16,060 bases of DNA from Pseudopedobacter saltans (GTDB lineage Bacteria; Bacteroidota; Bacteroidia; Chitinophagales; Chitinophagaceae): assembly GCA_003241175.1 (NCBI GenBank), contig QFOI01000038.1:1-16060 (forward strand), written 5' to 3'. A model generated the notes under the pieces. It searched no databases. It saw only the letters and a list, made by a program, of their open reading frames with translations, and was not told the DNA's origin. Shown here one piece after another: positions 1-7,195 of the stretch. The position numbers and the translations under genes were made by a program. How positions within the stretch are numbered: the first letter of the stretch is position 1; each line of letters opens with the position of its first letter.

Positions 1-650
1 TGATCTACACGCTGATTGATGCGTTCATACAAGATTTCGCGTGGCCATTCAATCGCATACTTCTTGATATCGAAATTACGTTTCTTCTCCGTATTGGAGC
101 GAAAATTCAATATAGATTTTCCGGTTGTTTGGACGATTTCCAAAGCACGCATTAGGCGTTGCGGATTTTCTTTTTCGTCGGTAGTGTTCCAGTATTGAGG
201 ATCTTTTTGTTCGACTTGTTGCTGCAACCAACTCAACCCATTTTCATTGTATTGAGCAATGATATTTTCACGGATTTCTTTGCTGATAGTTGGCATATTG
301 TCCAAACCTTCGCACAAAGCCTTGATGTAAAGCCCCGTTCCGCCAACCAATATTGCTTTGTTTTTTTCCTTAAAAATATCCTCCAAAACAGACAATCCAT
401 ATTGCTCGTACATGCCCGCATTAACATCTTCCTGGATAGAATGAGAATCAATGAAGAAATGCGGAACACCCTGGATTTCCTCTACGGTCGGTTTCGCAAC
501 ACCAATATTCATTTCCTTAAAACATTGACGCGAATCAGCCGAAAGTATTGCTGTGTTTAACTTTTGAGCTAACTCAACGGATAAAGCAGTTTTGCCGGAC
601 GCAGTTGGTCCGGCAATTACTATAAGTTCTTTTTTGGAATAATTATCCAT
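1..650 (-). CDS. miaA: tRNA dimethylallyltransferase, partial (3' end beyond left edge)
   Basis: MiaA transfers a dimethylallyl group to N6 of adenosine-37 in tRNAs reading UNN codons, in the cytoplasm. About 216 of the usual roughly 300 codons are visible and the frame is open to the window edge. The N-terminus has the P-loop GPTASGKT (residues 14-21), followed by the conserved DSRQ (39-42), with D39 the expected catalytic acid, and a VGGTGLYIKAL segment that is characteristic of the family. The start is ATG at 648-650, which shares one base with the TAA stop of the upstream response-regulator gene (a TAATG overlap). This suggests the two are co-transcribed and translationally coupled. The missing part would contain the C-terminal end of the catalytic domain. 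Family assignment is certain from motifs; coupling is inferred. Confidence 0.96.
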   Translation of the reverse strand, partial: MDNYSKKELIVIAGPTASGKTALSVELAQKLNTAILSADSRQCFKEMNIGVAKPTVEEIQGVPHFFIDSHSIQEDVNAGMYEQYGLSVLEDIFKEKNKAILVGGTGLYIKALCEGLDNMPTISKEIRENIIAQYNENGLSWLQQQVEQKDPQYWNTTDEKENPQRLMRALEIVQTTGKSILNFRSNTEKKRNFDIKKYAIEWPREILYERINQRVD

Positions 651-1810
651 TAAGGAAGTACGTATTTTTGGACATCTGAAGCCGTGATTGACTTGCCGGA
701 CAAAATAATCAAACGTTCGATAACATTGCGCAATTCGCGAATATTACCTGTCCAATTATGTTGTTGTAAGGCTTTCAACGCATCAGTGTCTACAGATTTA
801 GGTTTTTGACCATATTCCTCGGCGATCAATTTCAGAAAACGATCTACCAATAACGGAATATCATCAACACGTGCATTCAAAGACGGAACTTTTATCAATA
901 TCACACTCAAACGGTGATATAAGTCCAAACGAAAATTTTTCTCTTCAACTTCTTTCAACAAATCTTTGTTGGTCGCCGCAATAACGCGGACGTCAACGCT
1001 GATTTCTTTTTCGCCACCGACACGGGTGATTTTACCTTCTTGCAACGCACGCAAAACTTTCGCTTGAGCTGTCAGGCTCATATCGCCAATCTCATCCAAA
1101 AACAAAGTACCGCCATTTGCTTGTTCAAATTTTCCGATACGTTGTTTGACTGCGGATGTAAACGAACCTTTTTCATGTCCAAATAATTCACTTTCAATCA
1201 ATTCGGATGGTATTGCTGCGCAATTCACTTCAATCAAAGGTGATGCTGTACGGTTACTTTTGGCATATAATTCACGAGCCACCAATTCCTTACCGCTACC
1301 ATTTTCACCTGTAATCAATACACGTGCATCGGTTGGGGCAACTTTGTCAATAGTATCTTTGATTTGTTTGATCGCAGCAGATTCACCCACGATTTCGTAG
1401 GATTTGCCAATCTTTTTCTTGAGTGAACGGGTTTCCGTGCTTAATGTATTTTTTTCGATCGCGTTACGGATCGTAATCAACATTCGGTTGAGATCCGGCG
1501 GTTTGGATATATAATCATACGCACCTTTTTTCACTGCATCGACCGCCGTTTCTATATTGCCATGTCCACTAATCATGATGATCGGAACATCAGGATTTTT
1601 TTCCATTGCCTTTTGCAAAAACTCGATGCCGTCCATTTTGGGCATCTTGATATCGCAAAGCACCAAGTCCACATTGCTATGCTGCGCAAAATATTCCCAT
1701 CCTTCTTCACCGTTTTCGGCCTCGATCGTCTTGTAACCCTCATAGGAAAGGATTTCTCCCAAGGTTTTTCGGATCGCTCTTTCGTCATCAATTATCAGAA
1801 TATTTGGCAT
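650..1810 (-). CDS. NtrC-type sigma-54 response regulator lacking a C-terminal HTH domain
   Basis: A 386-residue two-domain regulator. Residues 1-120 are a receiver domain with acidic pocket D8/D9, phospho-acceptor D53, S81 and K103. Residues about 138-375 are the sigma-54-interacting AAA+ ATPase domain: Walker A GENGSGKE (168-175), Walker B GGTLFLDE (233-240) and a WTGNIREL segment near the end. The loop that touches sigma-54, usually GAFTGA, reads GSFTSA (215-220). NtrC itself is about 80 residues longer because of a Fis-type helix-turn-helix; here the protein stops right after the AAA+ lid (ending in YVLP), so no DNA-binding domain is present. No sensor kinase is next to it. It overlaps miaA by one base downstream. 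Receiver and ATPase roles follow from the families; the target promoters and the signal are unknown. Confidence 0.93.
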   Translation of the reverse strand: MPNILIIDDERAIRKTLGEILSYEGYKTIEAENGEEGWEYFAQHSNVDLVLCDIKMPKMDGIEFLQKAMEKNPDVPIIMISGHGNIETAVDAVKKGAYDYISKPPDLNRMLITIRNAIEKNTLSTETRSLKKKIGKSYEIVGESAAIKQIKDTIDKVAPTDARVLITGENGSGKELVARELYAKSNRTASPLIEVNCAAIPSELIESELFGHEKGSFTSAVKQRIGKFEQANGGTLFLDEIGDMSLTAQAKVLRALQEGKITRVGGEKEISVDVRVIAATNKDLLKEVEEKNFRLDLYHRLSVILIKVPSLNARVDDIPLLVDRFLKLIAEEYGQKPKSVDTDALKALQQHNWTGNIRELRNVIERLIILSGKSITASDVQKYVLP

Positions 1811-1833
1811 GCTGTTATATTTTTAAACGGCGA

Positions 1834-1841
1834 CAAAGATA
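1834..1841 (-). promoter_or_regulatory. Candidate -7 element for the response regulator-miaA operon
   Basis: On the minus strand this reads TATCTTTG, a full match to the Bacteroidota -7 consensus TAnnTTTG, 24 bases before the ATG at 1810. No TTG is found at the expected -33 distance, so support is only partial. Confidence 0.4.
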
Positions 1842-1897
1842 GGGAATGAGTTATAAGTTGTATGTAGTAAGTTTTAAGTAAAAATCACTTCTCTCAA

Positions 1898-1974
1898 TCG
1901 CGCAAGCATAAGTGAGAAACGAACGGTGCTTGTGTGCATAAAACACCAGCACCGCTACGCTTATGCTGGCGCGA
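1898..1974. repeat. Nested imperfect inverted repeat (77 bp)
   Basis: The outer arms at 1898-1912 and 1960-1974 are 15 bases each with one mismatch (TCGCGCAAGCATAAG against the complement of CTTATGCTGGCGCGA). The inner arms at 1924-1934 and 1944-1954 are 11 bases each with one mismatch (CGGTGCTTGTG against CACCAGCACCG). The block is more G+C-rich than its flanks. It could form a long branched hairpin or cruciform, as REP/MITE-like repeats do. It lies between the start of the response regulator and the end of the 159-residue orphan gene. It lacks a clear T-tract, so a simple terminator is less likely. Copy number elsewhere cannot be seen from this window. Confidence 0.6.
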
Positions 1975-1993
1975 GTGTAGCCTCCTAGTCCTC

Positions 1994-2022
1994 AAAGGGA
2001 GGATTAGTGAGAAATTTATAAA
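1994..2022. repeat. Direct repeat copy 1
   Basis: This copy begins AAAGGGAGGATTAGTGAG and ends in ATTTATAAA. It resembles the segment at 2661-2688, with one single-base gap and about four substitutions. The two copies lie on either side of the small orphan gene. Upstream of this copy, CCTCC (1981-1985) can pair with GGAGG (1998-2002). Confidence 0.5.
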
Positions 2023-2089
2023 AATAAGATAAGAATTAAGTGGATAAATCACTTTATAAATCAAAGTGCTAATGTAAAAAAAAATCATT

Positions 2090-2569
2090 CTAATGCTCAA
2101 TTGGGACAGGAGCTAGCTTCATGTCATCTTGACCATAATCTTTTACGATAATATCGCGGAGAACGTGCCCCATATACAGATTAATTATAGCGTTCAAATC
2201 TTGAGGTTTACCATTTCCAGGAAACAATAACGGATATAATTGTTCGGATGAAGGATGAGTGTACCAATTTAGAATAATGAAATGTTTTTTAGAAAAATCT
2301 TCCTCACCATTAAAATAAAATCTCAAAGATCTACCATAATCTGTCTTATCTTTTAGATTCGTTCCTCCATAATTGAATATTATTCTAACAGGCTTAATCC
2401 TCAAATCATTATAAAAAAAAGAAAAAGGCTTATCTATATATACACTCTTATTTTTCTCCAGCCCTGTTAAATAATTAGCGGTATCCTCATAGCTTTGAAA
2501 TTGTACATTTTGAGCTTTCACTACCAAGGAAACTAAAACGGCAGAGACTATTAATATTATTTTTCTCAT
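2090..2569 (-). CDS. Small secreted protein of unknown function
   Basis: A 159-residue protein whose family I do not recognise. The start at 2569 was chosen over an in-frame ATG at 2620 because residues 1-19 then form a clean signal peptide: MRK, a hydrophobic core, then a KAQ cleavage site. The longer start would put 17 irrelevant residues in front. The mature part is rich in aromatic and charged residues, has a single predicted export signal and no later membrane segment, and contains no cysteine cluster or obvious catalytic motif. The gene is flanked by similar direct repeats (1994-2022 and 2661-2688). No good promoter match is visible upstream. It lies downstream of the antiporter on the same strand, 130 bases away. 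It is probably periplasmic or exported; its function is unknown. Confidence 0.7.
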   Translation of the reverse strand: MRKIILIVSAVLVSLVVKAQNVQFQSYEDTANYLTGLEKNKSVYIDKPFSFFYNDLRIKPVRIIFNYGGTNLKDKTDYGRSLRFYFNGEEDFSKKHFIILNWYTHPSSEQLYPLLFPGNGKPQDLNAIINLYMGHVLRDIIVKDYGQDDMKLAPVPIEH

Positions 2570-2660
2570 ATTGGTTATTAAATTAGTTATTGCTGAGGTG
2601 AGAAACTGTAATCGTACCATTCGTGTCTATATTCCCTTCTTAGAAACTTATGCCCATCCC

Positions 2661-2688
2661 AAAGGAGGACTATTGAGAGATTTATAAA
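2661..2688. repeat. Direct repeat copy 2
   Basis: This is similar to 1994-2022 (AAAGGAGGACTATTGAGAG, then ATTTATAAA). It ends inside a perfect 12-base palindrome GATTTATAAATC (2680-2691), immediately after the stop of the antiporter gene. It may be a fragment of a dispersed intergenic repeat. Confidence 0.5.
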
Positions 2689-2699
2689 TCACTTCACAT

Positions 2700-4310
2700 T
2701 TATTGTTTATTCAGTCTGGCTTCCTCTAGATCTAGATTATCCTCAATATCTCGGATGATGTAATCTTCGTATTTCTTCTCGTCTTCTAGTTTGCGTAGGT
2801 AAAGACGTCTTTGAGCAATGAGATCCAACATGATGTTTTTATATAATTTTCTGGATTTTCCCACTTGCAAACTTTCTGATCCCTGATCTCTTGAACGGTC
2901 TGTAGCGGCGACACTTCTCGACAACTGTTCTTTTATACGACTGATCGACTCATATTCCTCCATCTCTTCGCTATAGTTTTCATCTAAATATTCAACGGCA
3001 TTTAAAGCCATGCGATAGCGAATGTCCTCTATTTGTTCATCATCTGGAACATAATCATCGATCTCTTCCACCTTCAAAAATTTAATGAAAATAGGTAACG
3101 TTAAACCTTGAAATACCAGTGTCACCAATATGACAACGAAGGTGATGAATAATATTAGATTACGTTGTGGAAAAGGTGTAACTCCATCGTCCAAATACAA
3201 AGGAATGGATAAGGCAGATGCTAAGGATACCACACCTCTCATTCCTGCCCAACCAACTATAAAAGGGTATTTCCAGCCGGGACTTTTCTCTCTCCTGCGA
3301 ATGGTTGGACTTAGCCACCTTGGAACATATTCCATTATATAAACCATGATAATCCGCAAAACGATTACAATAGCGACAACAAGCAAACCGTATTTGATGG
3401 CAGTTTTGACATCGTAACTGCCTTTTAACCCATCCATAATAAAAGGTAATTCCAAACCTATCAATATGAAAACAAAACCATTCAAAAGAAAATCAATAGT
3501 TTCCATCACCTCTTTTGTTTGGATACGAGTGTGGTAGTTTAGGAAATCTTTAGATCTAAAGGAAAGGAACAAACCTCCACTGACAACTGCCAATACACCT
3601 GACCAATGTAATTCCTCCGCAATAATGTACATCAAATAAGGTGCAATCAACGTGATGGGAGTGGTAATACTAGAAGATTTTGCCCAAAAACGGAGAACCA
3701 AATAGAGAATATGTCCAATAACGAGCCCAACGAAAATTCCCATGACCGATAATTCCAAAAAGTTGACAACGGCATCTTGTGCGACGAAATTCCCCTTTGT
3801 AATAGCCATCGATGCAAAGGAAAATACGGTTAGCGAAGCGGCATCATTAACCAAACTTTCTCCTTCCAGTGTGGTCAATCCGCGTTTGGGTATTTTGACT
3901 CCTTTGAGTACGGATGCAGCAGCAACGGCATCCGGAGGAGATATGATTCCTCCCAATAGAAATCCCAATGCCAATGTAAAACCAGGAAGTGCATTAACCG
4001 AGTAATATGCCAAAGCCAATGAGGTGACAAATACTAATCCGAAACCTAGAAGGAATATTGACCGCCGCCATTTCATAAAAGAGTTCCAGGATGTGTTCCA
4101 AGCCGCGGAGAAAAGCAACGGTGGTAAAAAAATCAGAAATACCATATCAGGATTGACACTGATATTGGGCATTTTGGGGATAAAAGAAATGATCAACCCA
4201 CCAATAACCAAAAAGATAGGATAGGAGATCTTGATTCGCTGACTGATAATATACAATAACGCCATCAGAAAAAATAGCGAGATTATGAGCAATAGATTGT
4301 GATGTATCAT
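2700..4310 (-). CDS. CPA1-family Na+/H+ antiporter
   Basis: A 536-residue inner-membrane cation/proton exchanger, which exports Na+ (or K+) in exchange for H+ for pH and salt homeostasis. Residues 1-415 are strongly hydrophobic with about 12 membrane segments. Conserved signatures are FLPPLLF (61-67), SPPDAVA (124-130, with D127 in the unwound helix), ESLVNDAAS (151-159, the N155-D156 pair typical of the electroneutral NhaP/NHE branch), GLELPF (285-290) and GMRGVVSLA (356-364, with conserved R358). A charged cytoplasmic tail of about 120 residues (415-536) follows, rich in Glu, Arg and Lys, and is likely regulatory. The start ATG at 4308-4310 gives an N-terminus that begins directly in the first membrane helix. 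A good promoter lies about 45 bases upstream. Ion preference cannot be read from sequence. Confidence 0.93.
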   Translation of the reverse strand: MIHHNLLLIISLFFLMALLYIISQRIKISYPIFLVIGGLIISFIPKMPNISVNPDMVFLIFLPPLLFSAAWNTSWNSFMKWRRSIFLLGFGLVFVTSLALAYYSVNALPGFTLALGFLLGGIISPPDAVAAASVLKGVKIPKRGLTTLEGESLVNDAASLTVFSFASMAITKGNFVAQDAVVNFLELSVMGIFVGLVIGHILYLVLRFWAKSSSITTPITLIAPYLMYIIAEELHWSGVLAVVSGGLFLSFRSKDFLNYHTRIQTKEVMETIDFLLNGFVFILIGLELPFIMDGLKGSYDVKTAIKYGLLVVAIVIVLRIIMVYIMEYVPRWLSPTIRRREKSPGWKYPFIVGWAGMRGVVSLASALSIPLYLDDGVTPFPQRNLILFITFVVILVTLVFQGLTLPIFIKFLKVEEIDDYVPDDEQIEDIRYRMALNAVEYLDENYSEEMEEYESISRIKEQLSRSVAATDRSRDQGSESLQVGKSRKLYKNIMLDLIAQRRLYLRKLEDEKKYEDYIIRDIEDNLDLEEARLNKQ

Positions 4311-4356
4311 CTGTGTTAGTAAATATGTAAAAAAACTCTAATGTGTATAAGCGGAT

Positions 4357-4387
4357 GAAATGTACCACTTTTTAGTGGAATGGCAAT
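4357..4387 (-). promoter_or_regulatory. Promoter of the antiporter gene, with internal palindrome
   Basis: On the minus strand: ATTG (4384-4387), exactly 19 bases, then TACATTTC (4357-4364). This matches the Bacteroidota TTG-N19-TAnnTTTG pattern with one substitution, and predicts a leader of roughly 40 bases. The spacer contains a perfect 5-base inverted repeat, CCACT-N4-AGTGG (4365-4378), directly abutting the -7 element, where a repressor or other factor could bind. Confidence 0.6.
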
Positions 4388-4531
4388 ATGAAAAATGGAA
4401 TTCATGGTAATAGAGCTCAAAAAATGATTTTAAGGTTATTTCTAGATTATTGTATTTTTATAAAGCAAACATAAAATATCGAAGAAAGGTGCGACCAACA
4501 ATTGTTGTTTTTTTAATATGAGATAACTATT

Positions 4532-4716
4532 ATGCTTGATAAAACAAAATATACTCCATTTTAACAGTTGTCATAGTCTTATTATTATCAACTATTGGCT
4601 ATGGACAGGATCATTTGAATGAAGTTCCAGATTATTTATCAAAGAAAGTGTTGCTTAAAGAATTTATAGATTCTCCAGCGTATGTTTCTATTATGAAAAA
4701 ACAAAAAAGAAAATGA
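4532..4716 (+). pseudogene. Small secreted-protein ORF interrupted by a one-base frame change
   Basis: From 4543 to the TGA at 4714-4716 an open frame reads NKIYSILTVVIVLLLSTIGY followed by GQD, which looks like a signal peptide with a Gly-Gln cleavage region, and then about 33 mostly polar residues ending in KKQKRK. This frame has no start: TAA sits immediately upstream. An ATG at 4532-4534 (MLDK) is one base out of frame. Adding one A to the A-run at 4541-4544 would join them into a 61-residue secreted protein. It is therefore either a genuine frameshifted remnant, an assembly or sequencing indel, or chance. It runs opposite to its neighbours and ends just before the terminator at 4731. No homologue is recognised. 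Confidence 0.4.
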
Positions 4717-4730
4717 AATATGTAGCTTTT

Positions 4731-4774
4731 AAATAGAGAAGCCGATAGTCAATTGACCATCGGCTTTTCTATTT
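4731..4774 (-). terminator. Intrinsic terminator after the AcnA-type aconitase gene (possibly bidirectional)
   Basis: A 20-base stem, 4731-4750 pairing with 4755-4774, around an AATT loop. It has two mismatched positions that become G-U pairs in one orientation. The core is AAGCCGAT / ATCGGCTT. It begins 15 bases beyond the aconitase stop codon. A/T-rich ends on both sides allow it to work in both directions. Confidence 0.8.
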
Positions 4775-4789
4775 AAAATTATATAAGAA

Positions 4790-7060
4790 CTATGCACTCG
4801 CATGCATCTTACGAATAATGTTCAATGCGCCACCGGCTTTGAACCATTCGATTTGTTGTTCATTATAAGTGTGATTTACGTAAAAAGATTCCGTTGTGCC
4901 ATCTTTATGATGTAACTCAATAGTCAAGGAAGCTCCTGGCGCAAATGTTTGCAAACCGTCAATATCGATAATGTCATCTTCCAATATCTTATCGTAATCA
5001 TCTTTGTTCGCAAAAGTCAAAGCCAACATACCTTGTTTTTTCAAGTTGGTTTCGTGAATACGGGCAAAACTTTTAACCAAAATCGCACGCACACCCAAAT
5101 GACGTGGTTCCATCGCAGCATGTTCACGGCTAGAACCTTCACCATAGTTTTCATCACCAACGACGATACTTCCGACGTTCGCAGCTTTGTACGCACGAGC
5201 TGTTGCAGGGACAGGGCCGTATTCGCCAGTCAATTCATTTTTGATGTGATCTGTTTCTCCATTGTAAGCATTTGTCGCACCAATCAACATATTGTTAGAA
5301 ATATTGTCCAAATGTCCACGGTATTTCAACCAAGGACCAGCCATTGAAATGTGGTCAGTTGTGCATTTTCCTTTTGCTTTGATCAATAAGCGCAAACCTT
5401 TAAGATCAGTTCCTTCCCAAGCTGCGAAAGGTTCTAGCAATTGCAAACGATCACTTGTAGGCGAAACGATTACTTGAATGCTACTTCCGTCCGATGCGGG
5501 CGCTTGATAGCCAGGATCATCCACTGCAAATCCGTGAGGAGGTAATTCAAACCCTTTTGGTTCTTCAAATTTGACATCTTCACCATCTTTATTTTTCAAA
5601 GTATCGGTCAAAGGATTAAATAACAATGAACCAGAAATCGCAAATGCTGTAACGACTTCTGGAGATGCAACAAAAGCGTGCGTTGCAGGATTGCCGTCAT
5701 TACGTTTTGCGAAGTTTCTATTGAAAGAAGTAATGATGGAATTTTTGCGGTTTGGATCGTCTGTGTGACGCGCCCATTGACCAATACAAGGCCCGCAAGC
5801 ATTTGCCAAAACAACACCACCTATTTTTCCAAAAGTATCTAACAAACCATCACGTTCAATCGTGAAGCGAACTTGCTCAGAACCTGGAGTAATGGTAAAT
5901 TCTGCTTTGGTTTCCAAATCTTTGTCAATCGCTTGTGTCGCAATAGATGCGGCACGCGTAATGTCTTCGTAAGAAGAATTGGTACAAGAACCAATCAAAC
6001 CAACTTCTAATTTTTCAGGCCAATGGTTTGCTTTCACTGCATCTGCAAATTTGCTAATAGGCCAAGCCAAATCCGGCGTAAATGGTCCATTTACATAAGG
6101 TTCCAATGTATTCAAATCCAATTCCAATAATTGGTCATAATATTTTGTAGGATCAGCGTACACTTCCGCATCTGGACGCAAATTGTCGATAATTTCATCT
6201 GCTAATTCAGCAACGTCAGCACGGCTCGTCGCTTTCAAATAAGCAGACATTTTTGGATCGTAAGAGAACAAAGATGTTGTCGCTCCGATTTCCGCACCCA
6301 TATTACAAATCGTTCCTTTACCTGTTGCACTCAAGTTGTCCGCACCGTCACCGAAATATTCAACGATAGCGCCAGTGCCGCCTTTTACAGTCAATTGACC
6401 AGCCACCCAAAGAATAATATCTTTTGGCGAAGCCCAACCACTTAATTTACCCGTTAATTTTACACCAATCAATTTAGGCCATTTCAATTCCCAAGGTAAT
6501 CCCGCCATCACGTCGCAGGCATCTGCGCCACCGACACCAATAGCAATCATACCCAAACCACCTGCATTAGGCGTGTGAGAATCGGTACCAATCATCATAC
6601 CACCTGGAAAAGCATAATTTTCCAAAACGACTTGGTGAATAATACCCGCACCCGGTTTCCAATAACCGATACCGTATTTGTTCGTAACGGAAGAAAGAAA
6701 ATCGTACACTTCTTTGTTGACACTATTTGCAGTTGCCAAATCCGCTTCCGCACCCACTTTTGCTTGAATCAAGTGGTCACAGTGAACTGTTGAGGGAACG
6801 GCAACTTTTGGTCTGCCAGCCTGCATAAATTGCAACAAAGCCATCTGTGCTGTCGCATCCTGCATTGCCACACGATCAGGCGCAAAATTTACATAATCTT
6901 CTGCACGACCAAAGTTTTCCAAAGGTTGATCGGCATGTAGATGTGCGAAAAGTATTTTTTCCGCTAATGTCAATGGTCTACCGACGGCTTCCCTTGCTTT
7001 TTTGACTTTGTCTGGAAGTTCCGCATAGACTTTTTTAATCATCTCAATATCAAATGCCAT
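4790..7060 (-). CDS. Aconitate hydratase, mitochondrial/AcnA type
   Basis: A 756-residue [4Fe-4S] enzyme interconverting citrate and isocitrate in the TCA cycle, in the cytoplasm. The three cluster ligands are C359 (GSCTNSS), C422 and C425 (ANACGPCIGQW). Other conserved aconitase segments are STVHCDHLIQ (90-99), GTDSHTPNAGGLG (158-170), and a C-terminal swivel domain with a KCTTDHIS segment and a GSSREHAAMEPRHLG segment. The length fits the mitochondrial-type aconitase rather than the roughly 890-residue bacterial AcnA/IRP-1 type. The start at 7058-7060 gives the expected N-terminus. It follows acnB in the same direction, 135 bases away, with a hairpin between, so the pair may be partly co-transcribed. 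Both enzymes would catalyse the same reaction, and they differ in domain order. The assignment is firm. Confidence 0.97.
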   Translation of the reverse strand: MAFDIEMIKKVYAELPDKVKKAREAVGRPLTLAEKILFAHLHADQPLENFGRAEDYVNFAPDRVAMQDATAQMALLQFMQAGRPKVAVPSTVHCDHLIQAKVGAEADLATANSVNKEVYDFLSSVTNKYGIGYWKPGAGIIHQVVLENYAFPGGMMIGTDSHTPNAGGLGMIAIGVGGADACDVMAGLPWELKWPKLIGVKLTGKLSGWASPKDIILWVAGQLTVKGGTGAIVEYFGDGADNLSATGKGTICNMGAEIGATTSLFSYDPKMSAYLKATSRADVAELADEIIDNLRPDAEVYADPTKYYDQLLELDLNTLEPYVNGPFTPDLAWPISKFADAVKANHWPEKLEVGLIGSCTNSSYEDITRAASIATQAIDKDLETKAEFTITPGSEQVRFTIERDGLLDTFGKIGGVVLANACGPCIGQWARHTDDPNRKNSIITSFNRNFAKRNDGNPATHAFVASPEVVTAFAISGSLLFNPLTDTLKNKDGEDVKFEEPKGFELPPHGFAVDDPGYQAPASDGSSIQVIVSPTSDRLQLLEPFAAWEGTDLKGLRLLIKAKGKCTTDHISMAGPWLKYRGHLDNISNNMLIGATNAYNGETDHIKNELTGEYGPVPATARAYKAANVGSIVVGDENYGEGSSREHAAMEPRHLGVRAILVKSFARIHETNLKKQGMLALTFANKDDYDKILEDDIIDIDGLQTFAPGASLTIELHHKDGTTESFYVNHTYNEQQIEWFKAGGALNIIRKMHASA

Positions 7061-7116
7061 GTCTTACGTTTTTGTGTGTTTATAAAAGAATAACAATTGA
7101 GAAACCCTTAAAGTTC

Positions 7117-7160
7117 AAAATCCGAGATTGCAACTCTGGTGAGAAGCAACCTCGGATTTT
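7117..7160 (-). terminator. Hairpin between acnB and the second aconitase gene
   Basis: A 15-base stem with one mismatch: 7117-7131 (AAAATCCGAGATTGC) pairs with 7146-7160 (GCAACCTCGGATTTT), with a 14-base loop. It starts 36 bases after the acnB stop. It could be an intrinsic terminator or an attenuating or processing hairpin that lowers read-through into the downstream aconitase. The T-run on the minus strand is short, so full termination is not assured. Confidence 0.65.
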
Positions 7161-7195
7161 ATTTTTGAAATCTATAATAATTTCGAAGTAAACTT

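Larger units (their letters stand above)
4311..4789. other. Long intergenic region between antiporter and aconitase
   Basis: This 479-base A+T-rich gap holds three recognisable items, annotated separately: the antiporter promoter (4357-4387), a plus-strand small ORF broken by a frame change (4532-4716), and a terminator for the aconitase gene (4731-4774). Between 4390 and 4530 I see nothing beyond A/T-rich sequence and a short palindrome, AACAATTGTT, near 4497-4506. Confidence 0.6.

Noticed and set aside
159..560. A 133-codon plus-strand open frame over miaA
   Set aside because: The minus-strand frame encodes unmistakable MiaA motifs; the plus-strand product has no recognisable feature.
1894..2100. 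A 68-codon minus-strand open frame between the response regulator and the orphan gene
   Set aside because: Its second half is the translation of the nested inverted repeat, and it overlaps the end of the orphan gene; no protein family signal is visible.
2570..2620. Longer start for the 159-residue secreted protein at 2620
   Set aside because: The extra 17 residues would bury the signal peptide; the internal ATG at 2569 gives a normal exported N-terminus.
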